Below are positions 17,058-24,910 of a DNA stretch of 37,262 bases, one piece after another; the stretch's first letter is position 1; each line of letters opens with the position of its first letter. A program made the position numbers and the translations under genes. The DNA lies in contig QZLB01000089.1 of the NCBI GenBank assembly GCA_004796425.1, positions 1 through 37,262 of the forward strand. Direction: 5' to 3'. The notes below the pieces were generated by a model. It searched no databases. It was not told the DNA's origin and saw only the letters and a list, made by a program, of their open reading frames with translations. This DNA is from Desulfobulbaceae bacterium. Lineage in GTDB: Bacteria; Desulfobacterota; Desulfobulbia; Desulfobulbales; Desulfocapsaceae.

Positions 17058-18635
17058 ATGAAGATTTTACTCATCAACCCCCGCTCTGAAGATGATTATT
17101 TCAGAAATGCAATCGAGCAGGTAACGCTCATCTCAAAAATGATGAAGAAGGGTAGTCATGCAGCTTTCTCTCCGCTGGCGCTGACAACCATTGCCGCGCT
17201 GACCCCTGCCGAACATGAGGTTGATATTCACGATGAGTTCATGAGTGGTCCTGCCGAGGAGGTTGCAACTGAAAAGGATTACGATATCATCGGGATCACC
17301 AGTCTGGTGAATCAGGTAAACCGGACACTTGAACTGGCCCGCCACTTCTCCACAACTTCCAGCAATTGCTGCCTTGTAGCCGGCGGGGCGGGAACCATGA
17401 AAATGAGTGAGGATGACCTGGGAGTTTTTAATGTGGTTTTTTATGGAGAAGCAGAGGACAGCTGGCCCCAATTTCTGCAGGAGCTGGCGACAGGACATGC
17501 CAAACCGGTTTATCAACAGGATGTCCGACCCGACATGACCAAATCCCCCATTCCACGTTGGGAACCCATCGCCGAAAACATCCCTCGATATGGAGCGGTA
17601 ACGGTGCAGACGACACGTGGCTGCCCGTTTGACTGCGATTTTTGTGATGTAATACATATCTATGGCCGAACCCAGAGATCCAAGGAGATCAGTCAGGTCG
17701 TTGAGGAGGTGCGGGTCGTTCAGCAACTTGGCGGCAAACTGGTTATGCTCGCCGATGACAATTTCGGTAGTAAACGAGCCTATGCCAAAACGCTCCTGCG
17801 AGAGCTCATCGCATTTAATCACACGCTGGAAGTCCCTCTTGGTTATATCACCCAGTCCGATATTACCATTTCAGAAGATGAGGAACTCCTGGAGTTAATG
17901 GCTGACTGTAATTTTATCCAGGTATTGATCGGGATTGAATCGGTCGACCAGAACTCCCTGGAGAACATCAATAAAAAGCAGAACCTGAGAACCGACATGC
18001 TCGCCGCAGTCAAGAAAATTCAGTCATACTGCGTACCGGTTCTCGGCTCCATCATCTTTGGTATGGACAGTGATGATCAGGAAATTTTTCAGAAGACTAT
18101 TACCTTTGTCGAAGAAGCCAGTATCATGGACCACAATTGTCATCCTTTGATGGCCCCGGAGGGCACCAGGCTCTGGCACCGGATGAAAGCGGAAGGGCGG
18201 TTGGTCAACCTGGATAAGAAATCTCAGGACCGAATGGATATCTTGACCAATATTATTCCCAAAAACCTCACGCGATCACAGCTTATGGAGGGGTTGGCGG
18301 ACTATTCTGATGTGGTTTACGACCCTGACCACTTCGCCCGAAGAGTGATCGGTTTTATTCACAATGTGAAACGCAAACCCAATGTGGGAAAGATTAAAGT
18401 CTCATCATTCTGGCGCTTTCGCAAAATGATGACCCGAACCTTTTTCTACTACACTACCGGCGTGCCAAAGGGACACCGAAAAGCATTCTTCTCGATCATG
18501 AAGGAGGCAATGCGTCATGCACCGTTTCTCATTCCGAAACTGATGTTCATCTACACATCCTTTCTGATTAATGAAAAGCGTGCTGAAGTCGCCTCGAGGC
18601 TCGCTCGTGAATATATCGAACAAAGCCCCTCCTGA
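17058..18635 (+). CDS. B12-binding radical SAM enzyme with DUF4070-type C-terminus
   Basis: The 525-residue protein has an N-terminal cobalamin-binding-like Rossmann domain (about 1-145, with MKILLINPRS and the YDIIGITSL strand), then a radical SAM core with the 4Fe-4S cysteines Cys189, Cys193 and Cys196 (RGCPFDCDFCD), followed by the CDVIHIYGRTQRSK stretch seen in the DUF4070 group. The C-terminal third is basic and rich in aromatic residues. This architecture includes the hopanoid methylase HpnP and HpnR as well as many uncharacterised enzymes; I cannot assign a substrate. The classical DxHxxG cobalamin motif is not evident, so B12 may bind without the histidine ligand or not at all. The gene stands alone, with 242 bases to the next gene on the same strand. 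Confidence 0.88.
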   Translation: MKILLINPRSEDDYFRNAIEQVTLISKMMKKGSHAAFSPLALTTIAALTPAEHEVDIHDEFMSGPAEEVATEKDYDIIGITSLVNQVNRTLELARHFSTTSSNCCLVAGGAGTMKMSEDDLGVFNVVFYGEAEDSWPQFLQELATGHAKPVYQQDVRPDMTKSPIPRWEPIAENIPRYGAVTVQTTRGCPFDCDFCDVIHIYGRTQRSKEISQVVEEVRVVQQLGGKLVMLADDNFGSKRAYAKTLLRELIAFNHTLEVPLGYITQSDITISEDEELLELMADCNFIQVLIGIESVDQNSLENINKKQNLRTDMLAAVKKIQSYCVPVLGSIIFGMDSDDQEIFQKTITFVEEASIMDHNCHPLMAPEGTRLWHRMKAEGRLVNLDKKSQDRMDILTNIIPKNLTRSQLMEGLADYSDVVYDPDHFARRVIGFIHNVKRKPNVGKIKVSSFWRFRKMMTRTFFYYTTGVPKGHRKAFFSIMKEAMRHAPFLIPKLMFIYTSFLINEKRAEVASRLAREYIEQSPS

Positions 18636-18703
18636 TCATTCCCATTAATCCAGGCCAGGAAATTCTTGTCTCTCTCATCAAACCGTACAGGCTCATCAGA
18701 GAC

Positions 18704-18731
18704 TGATCGATAAACCGGATCATATTTTTTT
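18704..18731 (+). terminator. Weak candidate rho-independent terminator
   Basis: TGATC (18704-18708) can pair with GATCA (18718-18722), and a run of seven T follows (18725-18731), about 70 bases after the radical SAM gene. The stem is only five base pairs, so it is a weak candidate. Confidence 0.3.
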
Positions 18732-18877
18732 GGACATCTTGCCCGCCACTCATTATCATTATCCACTGAATCAGATTAGGCAGCGGTTCAGCTGATTACT
18801 GTTTGACCATACCCGTCTTTCAGGATTAACACTGAACCGGATCACCCCTTACCACCACATCATGAGGAACAACGCAC

Positions 18878-19336
18878 ATGGCTGACACTATTAATTTGTC
18901 TGACATTTTCAGTTATGACCAGAATTTTCAAACGATCATGCTCAACATGCTTCAGACCGCGCTCGACTCATCTTTTCAGGGGGTCATGATTACCGAGGCG
19001 GAGCCCGGCTACCCGATTATCTATGTAAACCAGGCAATCTGCGAGATGACTGGTTATACAACAAAAGAATTCATTGGCCAGTCTCCCTCGATGCTTCAGG
19101 GAAAGAATTCTGATCCGAAAGTCCTCCAGGAACTGGCTGATAAAATTGATGCCGGTGAAATTTTCCATGGGCGAACCTTCAATTACCGCAAAGACGGCTC
19201 CGAATTCATGATGGAATGGAAAATTGTCCCCATCAGGGGGATGGAGGGTGAAATCGCCAATTACCTCGCTATCCAGCGGGAAGTTCGTGACGGAGAACTG
19301 TCCGACGGCTCTCTCGATACCAAACTCTCAATCTAA
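18878..19336 (+). CDS. Single PAS-domain protein
   Basis: The 152-residue protein consists of a short N-terminal helix (about 1-35) and one PAS domain (about 36-140) with the usual order: FQGVMITEAE, IIYVNQAICEMTGYT, GQSP..LQG, then FNYRKDGSEFMMEW and IAIQREV-like strands. The region after GQSP resembles LOV domains, but the flavin-binding cysteine motif NCRFLQ is absent, so it should not be a classical blue-light receptor. There is no output domain. An AGGA lies about 9 bases before the ATG. Such stand-alone PAS proteins may bind a ligand and pass the signal to a separate partner, here unknown. A stem-loop follows the stop codon, before the convergent RND gene. Confidence 0.85.
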   Translation: MADTINLSDIFSYDQNFQTIMLNMLQTALDSSFQGVMITEAEPGYPIIYVNQAICEMTGYTTKEFIGQSPSMLQGKNSDPKVLQELADKIDAGEIFHGRTFNYRKDGSEFMMEWKIVPIRGMEGEIANYLAIQREVRDGELSDGSLDTKLSI

Positions 19337-19350
19337 CCTTTCACGGAATA

Positions 19351-19381
19351 CCCCGGTCACCCTGAACCATGGTGATCGGGG
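19351..19381. repeat. GC-rich stem-loop between convergent genes
   Basis: CCCCGGTCACC (19351-19361) pairs with GGTGATCGGGG (19371-19381) over 11 positions, one of them a G-U wobble, with a 9-base loop. It lies between the convergent stops of the PAS and RND permease genes. No T-run follows on either strand, so it may protect mRNA ends or aid rho-dependent ending rather than act as an intrinsic terminator. Confidence 0.55.
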
Positions 19382-19433
19382 GCACAACACCTCACCTGCA
19401 CCGGATCGCCCAATTAATCGACAGCGGTGAAAG

Positions 19434-22400
19434 TTAAACCTTTTCACCTCTATAGTATTTTTCCCGTAAACCAATTAGCAGGTCCCATTGTACCGGTACC
19501 ACCATGATGGTCAGAATGGTTGCGCTACAGAGCCCGGTGACAAATGTCATGGCCATGCTTCCCCAAACCAACGAGTATTCTGGAATGCCAAGCGCCATTG
19601 GCAGTAAACCAAGGGTTGTGGTAACGGTGGTGAGCAGGATGGGGCGGAGCCTGATGTTGGTTGCCAGCAACAATGCGTCCTTTCTACTGAGTCCCCGCTG
19701 GTAACAATTGTTGAGAAAGGCTACGAGTACCAGCGAATCATTTACGACCACACCGGTAACACCCACTATGGCGACAAAACTGTTGATAGTAAAGAGTGTG
19801 CGGGAAAAGAAGGTGCCGTAGACAACCCCCGTCAGGGCAAAAATCACCGCTGAAATAATGATCAACGGTTGCAGATATGATTTAAACTGGGCTGATAATA
19901 CGAGATAGATCATCAGCAGTGCAAAAACGAAGGCATAGCTCAGCGAAACAAATGATTTTGTAGTCGATTCGTGTTCACCCGAGAAGTTGAGGACCGCACC
20001 GGGATAGTCATCCTGCACGGCTGCATAATAATCTTTAACCTTTTTGACAATCATCTGACTTGAGACCGGCGCTCCCGGTTTGATATCTGCCATCAGGGTA
20101 ATCGCCCGCTGGTTTTTGAACCGGTTGAGATATCCCGGCTCAACCAAATACTCAGCACTGCTGACATCACCGAGCCTGATTGTACCATCAACACCTTCCG
20201 CCACCACCATATCCAAGGCTTCTTTCATGGGTGCGGGATCGGACAACCTGGTCGTCACCTTGATATCAATCGTCTCATCCTCAAGTTTCATCTCACCAAC
20301 GATCTGACCGTTGATGATTGATGCCGCGAATTCGGCTATCCGGGTAACCGGAATTGCCCGCTCTGCCGCCTTGCCATGGTTTACTTTAATACGGAAAACC
20401 CGTCCACTGCTCCCCCGGTCATCCTGCAGATCCAGCAGCCAATCCATGATGTCCGGATCATTGATCAATAGCTGTTTTACCGCTTCAGCCAGTTGTGAAA
20501 TATTCTTCGTATCAGTGCCAAGAATCCGTATATTCAAATCTTTACCTGCGGGGGGGCCATCCTTTTCAGGGCGGACAGACATCACGGTATCGGGCGGAAT
20601 AAGTGGTGTGACCAAATCACGCATCGCATTGAGGTGTGCAATGATATCGTTTTCCGGGTAATCACCAAATTTCCGTTCATTCTTCTTCGGCAGGGTTACG
20701 GCAATATGCCCGAGGTTATTGCCATATTGTGGAGAGAAATCATCATTAATATAGAACCCTGCAAACCCCAAGGCAGATTCATTCATACCTGGTCCCCCCG
20801 CCATTAGTGCCTCGGCAACCGTGCGAACGAGTTCATCGGTCTCTTCGATGGGAGTTCCGGGCGGGCCGGTAAACTCTACATAGTAGAGAGAGTAGTTATC
20901 GGGAAAGAACGTGATCCTGAGTAGGTTGGTGATACCCAACATTGAACTGGCAAAGATGTAAACAGAAAAACCGAAGGCAACCCCAAGAATAAAAAGGGTT
21001 GTGAGCCGGTAGCGCAAGGCAAGTAGAACCAGCCGGTTAAAAATCGATCGTACCGCTCTCATGATACGTCCTTCCCCAACTCCAGCCAGATACTCATCCA
21101 GTGCCAACTCTTCGGCGGATCGGGATGGTTGGTTTTGTGTGTTTCGTGCACCAAAATCGAGATAATGACAGGGGAGCACCAGTAGACACTCAAAAATTGA
21201 GGCAATCAAGGCAAAGACTATGGTTATCGGAATGATGGCAAAAAAGTCGCCGACCATCCCGGTCATGATCAGCATTGGGAGGAAAGCCAGTGCCGTGGTC
21301 AAGGTTGCGGAGACCACCGGCAGGAATACTTCAGCAGTCCCCTGGACCACCGAGTCCACCAAAGATCTGCCTGCCTGGATATGACGATAGATATTTTCAA
21401 CCACAACGATCGCATCATCCACGATAATACCTGAAACAAGAACAAAGGCGAAAAGCGACACTTCATTGATTGAATTGCCCGTCAGGTACATGAAGATCAT
21501 CGTCACCAGAAATGCAAAAGGAATTCCGATGGTGGTAATCGCTGCATTCCTGAATCCCATGAAACGCCAGATAATCAAGCAGATCAGAATCACACCGAGC
21601 AAAAGGTTAACACCGAGGACCCGGAGCGAGTCGGTCACCCGGTTACTTGAATCCTGGGTAACCGTGAGGGTGATTTGCTCGTCTGAGAAAACCGGTGCCA
21701 GTTCACTTACCAGCCGTTTTACCCGCTCTGCGATAAAGAGCGCGTTCCCGTCTGCAGATTTCAGCACCTGCAGGGTTACACAGGGACTGCCATTAACCGA
21801 ACTGATGATAAACGGGTCCTGGTAGGCAAAGGAAGCCGAATCGATTATATCCCCAAGCCTAATAAAGGAGCCGTCACTGTCCTTGCGAATAATAAGCTGG
21901 AGCAGATCATCCCGGTTTGTTACCTGCTCATCGACCTTGACAATGAATTCTCCCGTGCGGGTCGTAATATGCCCGGCAGGATAGGAGATATTTGCGTTTT
22001 TCAGCTGCTCAACCGTCTCGCTAAAGGTCAGTCCATAGCGCTGCAGTTTATCTGGCGAGAGCAGGACATGAAATTCTAGTTGGTGCTCTCCCAGTAACCT
22101 TGTCTCCTTCACCCCGTCTATCTGAGATAAATGGATTTTCACCTCTTCCGCCGCTAAAGAGAGTGTTTTGTTATGATGATCGCCGGAAATGTTGACACTG
22201 ATGGTGGGAAACCAATCGTTTACATCAAGAAAGTTAAAAACGGGTGGTTCTGGGAGCGGTGGTAAATCCTCCAGAATTGAGAGCACCTTGAGCCGCACGT
22301 CGTCGAAACGCTTCTGATAGTTACTATCATCGGTGAATTTGATAACCACATTCGAGCGCTCGCGGTACGAGGTCGAGCGAATGTAATCAAGCTCCTCTAC

Positions 22401-22622
22401 ATCCTCAAGGGCATCTTCTATCTTTCTGGTAACCAGACTCTCCACATCAGCAGGAGAGGCGCCTGGTAAAAAGGTGTTGATATACATCTTGCCGAACTCT
22501 ATGTTCGGATATCGGTCCACCGGCATCCGCAGCACTGCAAATGCTCCAATGAGTATGAGCAGCACGAATGCTAGGTTAAAGACAACCTTCTGGGCGAGTG
22601 TGAACCGGATAAAATTCTGCAT
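19434..22622 (-). CDS. RND efflux permease (AcrB/HAE-type)
   Basis: The 1062-residue protein has the two-fold RND layout: a first helix (about 12-31), a large periplasmic loop, helices 2-6 starting near 335, a second large loop (about 560-860) and helices 8-12. The proton-relay pair Asp402/Asp403 lies in helix 4 (SGIIVDDAIVVVENIYRH), and the matching helix 10 has GVVVNDSLVLVAFLN. The start RMPVDRYPNIEFG and length are typical of hydrophobe/amphiphile efflux pumps. With the adaptor gene 25 bases upstream it should form an inner-membrane pump. No TolC-like outer membrane channel gene is beside it, so a channel encoded elsewhere is expected. The exported compound is unknown. The ribosome binding site is poor. 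Confidence 0.93.
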   Translation of the reverse strand: MQNFIRFTLAQKVVFNLAFVLLILIGAFAVLRMPVDRYPNIEFGKMYINTFLPGASPADVESLVTRKIEDALEDVEELDYIRSTSYRERSNVVIKFTDDSNYQKRFDDVRLKVLSILEDLPPLPEPPVFNFLDVNDWFPTISVNISGDHHNKTLSLAAEEVKIHLSQIDGVKETRLLGEHQLEFHVLLSPDKLQRYGLTFSETVEQLKNANISYPAGHITTRTGEFIVKVDEQVTNRDDLLQLIIRKDSDGSFIRLGDIIDSASFAYQDPFIISSVNGSPCVTLQVLKSADGNALFIAERVKRLVSELAPVFSDEQITLTVTQDSSNRVTDSLRVLGVNLLLGVILICLIIWRFMGFRNAAITTIGIPFAFLVTMIFMYLTGNSINEVSLFAFVLVSGIIVDDAIVVVENIYRHIQAGRSLVDSVVQGTAEVFLPVVSATLTTALAFLPMLIMTGMVGDFFAIIPITIVFALIASIFECLLVLPCHYLDFGARNTQNQPSRSAEELALDEYLAGVGEGRIMRAVRSIFNRLVLLALRYRLTTLFILGVAFGFSVYIFASSMLGITNLLRITFFPDNYSLYYVEFTGPPGTPIEETDELVRTVAEALMAGGPGMNESALGFAGFYINDDFSPQYGNNLGHIAVTLPKKNERKFGDYPENDIIAHLNAMRDLVTPLIPPDTVMSVRPEKDGPPAGKDLNIRILGTDTKNISQLAEAVKQLLINDPDIMDWLLDLQDDRGSSGRVFRIKVNHGKAAERAIPVTRIAEFAASIINGQIVGEMKLEDETIDIKVTTRLSDPAPMKEALDMVVAEGVDGTIRLGDVSSAEYLVEPGYLNRFKNQRAITLMADIKPGAPVSSQMIVKKVKDYYAAVQDDYPGAVLNFSGEHESTTKSFVSLSYAFVFALLMIYLVLSAQFKSYLQPLIIISAVIFALTGVVYGTFFSRTLFTINSFVAIVGVTGVVVNDSLVLVAFLNNCYQRGLSRKDALLLATNIRLRPILLTTVTTTLGLLPMALGIPEYSLVWGSMAMTFVTGLCSATILTIMVVPVQWDLLIGLREKYYRGEKV

Positions 22623-22647
22623 TTTCTATATACTTAAAGCGAGCGAT

Positions 22648-23670
22648 TCATGGCAGCGTTTGAGGGTTAGCAAGAAATTCCATTCCCCCTTGTAACCCTG
22701 TTCCAGCGACAACAGAAAGATACCCATCCTCAAGGACATCGAGGAGAACAACCTGCTGTCGTGTCCCATCTGCTTTTACCAGCCAATGAGCGCCATAACT
22801 GCTGATTAATGCAGTCGAGGGGACCTGGTAACCATCCTGGTCATTACTAATTACAAGCTCCAGGAGTGTCCGCATTCCACCACGAAGCTTTGGATTGGCG
22901 ATAACCTGGTCCTGATGAATGATCAATTCAATCGGTATTTTTCTCGTAACCGGATCAACTGAGGGTGATACCTGGGACAGCGCTACTTCAACTCGTTTGG
23001 CCAGATCAGGGACACTCAAATAGAGTACGTCCTGCCTTTTAAGCTGTTCCAGTTCATTGAAAGTCAGTGCCATTCTGACCAGCAACACATTAAAATTGCC
23101 CAGTGTCGCAATTTTTTGACCGATCGATATAAATTCACCCGGTTCCACAAACCGCTCAATAACCGTCCAACCGGACGGAGCTTTGATCGTATGCCGGGCC
23201 ATTGTTTCAGCAAGTCGGGCCTGCTGGTTCTCCAGTTCCTTCAAGCGAATTTCCGTGAGATCTACTGCCAGTAAAACCTCATCATATTCTGCCTGGGTCG
23301 TAGATTCCTTTTCCCGCAAGGCGGTAAATCGTTGCAGCGTCTTCCTGTCTTGCTGGAGTTTCCGTCTCGTCTGCTGGCGTGCCAGATTATTGCCCTCAAG
23401 CTCCAGTTTTACAAACGTAGGGTCAATCTGGGCAAATTGACTACCGTTCGAAACGTCCTCCCCAACATCGTGATAAATCTGCAGGCACCTGCCGCTCACC
23501 TCACTGGAAATTGTCACTTGCCGGGTGGGGTAGGTCAAACCACTGATTTGAACCGAGCGAAAATGAGGAATCAGCTGAACAGTCCGTTGTCCAAGACCCT
23601 TGGTAGGCACCATGATCAGCGCCCACGTCAATAGCGATATCACCAAACCAAAACGCGATAATATTTCCAT
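22648..23670 (-). CDS. RND periplasmic adaptor (membrane fusion protein)
   Basis: The 340-residue protein begins with an N-terminal signal or anchor sequence (to about residue 27). It then shows the adaptor order: a beta-barrel/lipoyl start (TISSEVSGRCLQIYHDVGEDV, about 53-73, quoted only as a landmark), an alpha-helical hairpin (about 85-160), the second lipoyl half (TIKAPSGWTVIERFVEPGEF) and a C-terminal membrane-proximal domain. It links the RND permease to an outer membrane channel. An AGGAT lies before the ATG. The permease gene follows after 25 bases, so this is a two-gene operon, and its promoter should lie in the 179 bases shared with the divergent gene at 23850. Confidence 0.92.
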   Translation of the reverse strand: MEILSRFGLVISLLTWALIMVPTKGLGQRTVQLIPHFRSVQISGLTYPTRQVTISSEVSGRCLQIYHDVGEDVSNGSQFAQIDPTFVKLELEGNNLARQQTRRKLQQDRKTLQRFTALREKESTTQAEYDEVLLAVDLTEIRLKELENQQARLAETMARHTIKAPSGWTVIERFVEPGEFISIGQKIATLGNFNVLLVRMALTFNELEQLKRQDVLYLSVPDLAKRVEVALSQVSPSVDPVTRKIPIELIIHQDQVIANPKLRGGMRTLLELVISNDQDGYQVPSTALISSYGAHWLVKADGTRQQVVLLDVLEDGYLSVVAGTGLQGGMEFLANPQTLP

Positions 23671-23807
23671 CCGTTATCCTCACGCCAGCCGAAGCATGTT
23701 TCTGGGTAGAACCTGCTCAACCCGATTCATCCGGGCGAACCGTTGTTGTCTCTGAGATATACACTTGTCTCACGCTCACTCATGATAACTATTACCACAG
23801 GACCTTT

Positions 23808-23828
23808 GTAACTAACACGTTACGTAAC
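23808..23828. promoter_or_regulatory. GTAAC/GTTAC repeat cluster, possible operator
   Basis: Within the 179-base divergent region between the RND operon and the ADP-ribosylglycohydrolase gene, the half-site GTAAC occurs at 23808 and 23824, and its complement GTTAC at 23819. The first and second form an inverted repeat with a 6-base spacer. This suits a dimeric repressor site, but no regulator gene lies next to it. Confidence 0.35.
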
Positions 23829-23849
23829 TCATAATTCAATCGATACCTT

Positions 23850-24863
23850 ATGATACTGAATTATTCAAGTTCTCCCCAGATCAGCAACTCGCTCTGGGGA
23901 ATGTTTATCGCAGATGCATTGGCAATGCCGGTTCACTGGTATTACGATACCAAAGCCCTGGCAAGAGACTATGGCAAGGTCACAGGTTTTCTGGAACCGA
24001 AAAATCCCCACCCCGATTCAATCCTCTGGAGATCACATTACACCCCGCTCAACGAATCTGGAAATATCTTGCATGACCAGGACGTGTTCTGGGGTAAAAA
24101 AGGAATTCATTATCATCAGTTCCTCCGCCAGGGAGAGAATAGTCTCAACCTCAAGCTAGCCCGGCAGCTCCTGATACTACTGCAGGAAGATCAAGCCTAC
24201 ACACCCCGTAGTTGGTTGAAGAGAATGATCAGCTATCTGCAAGATCCCACCAGTCATCGGGATACTTATGTTGAGGAATATCTTCGCCATTTTTTTACAG
24301 AATTTGCCAAAGGCAGAAGACCGGAACAGTGCGGCAGACAGGACGAAAATCATATCGGCGGGTTCTCCTTGATGCTACCGATGCTCTTTACTTACAGCGA
24401 TGAGCCAGACCAGGTCGCAGATCGTGCACTTAGCCATCTTGCTTTGACCCACGGGGGTGCAAAGATGCGTTTCTGGGGCACCATTATCAGTAACATTTTT
24501 ATTGCGTTATGGAATGGAAACACTCTCGAACAATCAATCGATTCAGCCTTCGCACGTTCAACTGTTTCTTATCGTATTGATGATTTATCATCCCTCTTTG
24601 CTTTTCCAGATGATGTTGTGATCAGGCAACATTTTTCATCAGCCTGTTACGTCGAGTACGCAGTACCGGCAACGCTTTACCTGGCCCTTAAATATCAGCA
24701 GGAACCGGAAGAGGCACTGATTGTTAACACCATGTGTGGAGGGGACAATTGTGGTCGAGGTGCGCTTTTAGGAGCCATCCTGGGGAGTATAGCCGGAACG
24801 AAATGGCCCAGTCGATGGCTTGATGGGCTTCTGGAACCGCCCCCGGAAATCAGTAGGCATTAA
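23850..24863 (+). CDS. ADP-ribosylglycohydrolase-like protein (J1-crystallin/SelJ type)
   Basis: The 337-residue protein fits the all-helical ADP-ribosylglycohydrolase (DraG/ARH) family. The N-terminal metal motif is GMFIADALAMPVHWYYD (residues 17-33), and the C-terminal one is GGDNCGRGALLG (297-308). Both differ from classical DraG (GDALG and GGDTD) and match the branch that includes jellyfish J1-crystallin and fish selenoprotein J. In this branch some of the magnesium-binding aspartates are lost, so hydrolase activity is uncertain. Cys301 lies inside the second motif. The gene is cytosolic by appearance and stands alone, divergent from the RND operon. A function in removing ADP-ribose from protein or a small molecule is only a family-level guess. 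Confidence 0.85.
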   Translation: MILNYSSSPQISNSLWGMFIADALAMPVHWYYDTKALARDYGKVTGFLEPKNPHPDSILWRSHYTPLNESGNILHDQDVFWGKKGIHYHQFLRQGENSLNLKLARQLLILLQEDQAYTPRSWLKRMISYLQDPTSHRDTYVEEYLRHFFTEFAKGRRPEQCGRQDENHIGGFSLMLPMLFTYSDEPDQVADRALSHLALTHGGAKMRFWGTIISNIFIALWNGNTLEQSIDSAFARSTVSYRIDDLSSLFAFPDDVVIRQHFSSACYVEYAVPATLYLALKYQQEPEEALIVNTMCGGDNCGRGALLGAILGSIAGTKWPSRWLDGLLEPPPEISRH

Positions 24864-24910
24864 TCACAAGATGGTCTTTATGGTTTGTGACTGGCTCCAC
24901 ATGCCTTTCT

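Noticed and set aside
18878-19336. PAS protein as a LOV blue-light receptor
   Set aside because: The flavin-adduct cysteine motif (NCRFLQ) is missing; the matching region reads GQSPSMLQG.
19434-23670. RND permease and adaptor as part of the MMPL/TatT system
   Set aside because: They form a separate operon of the AcrB type several kilobases away, with a complete standard adaptor, so no link is supported.
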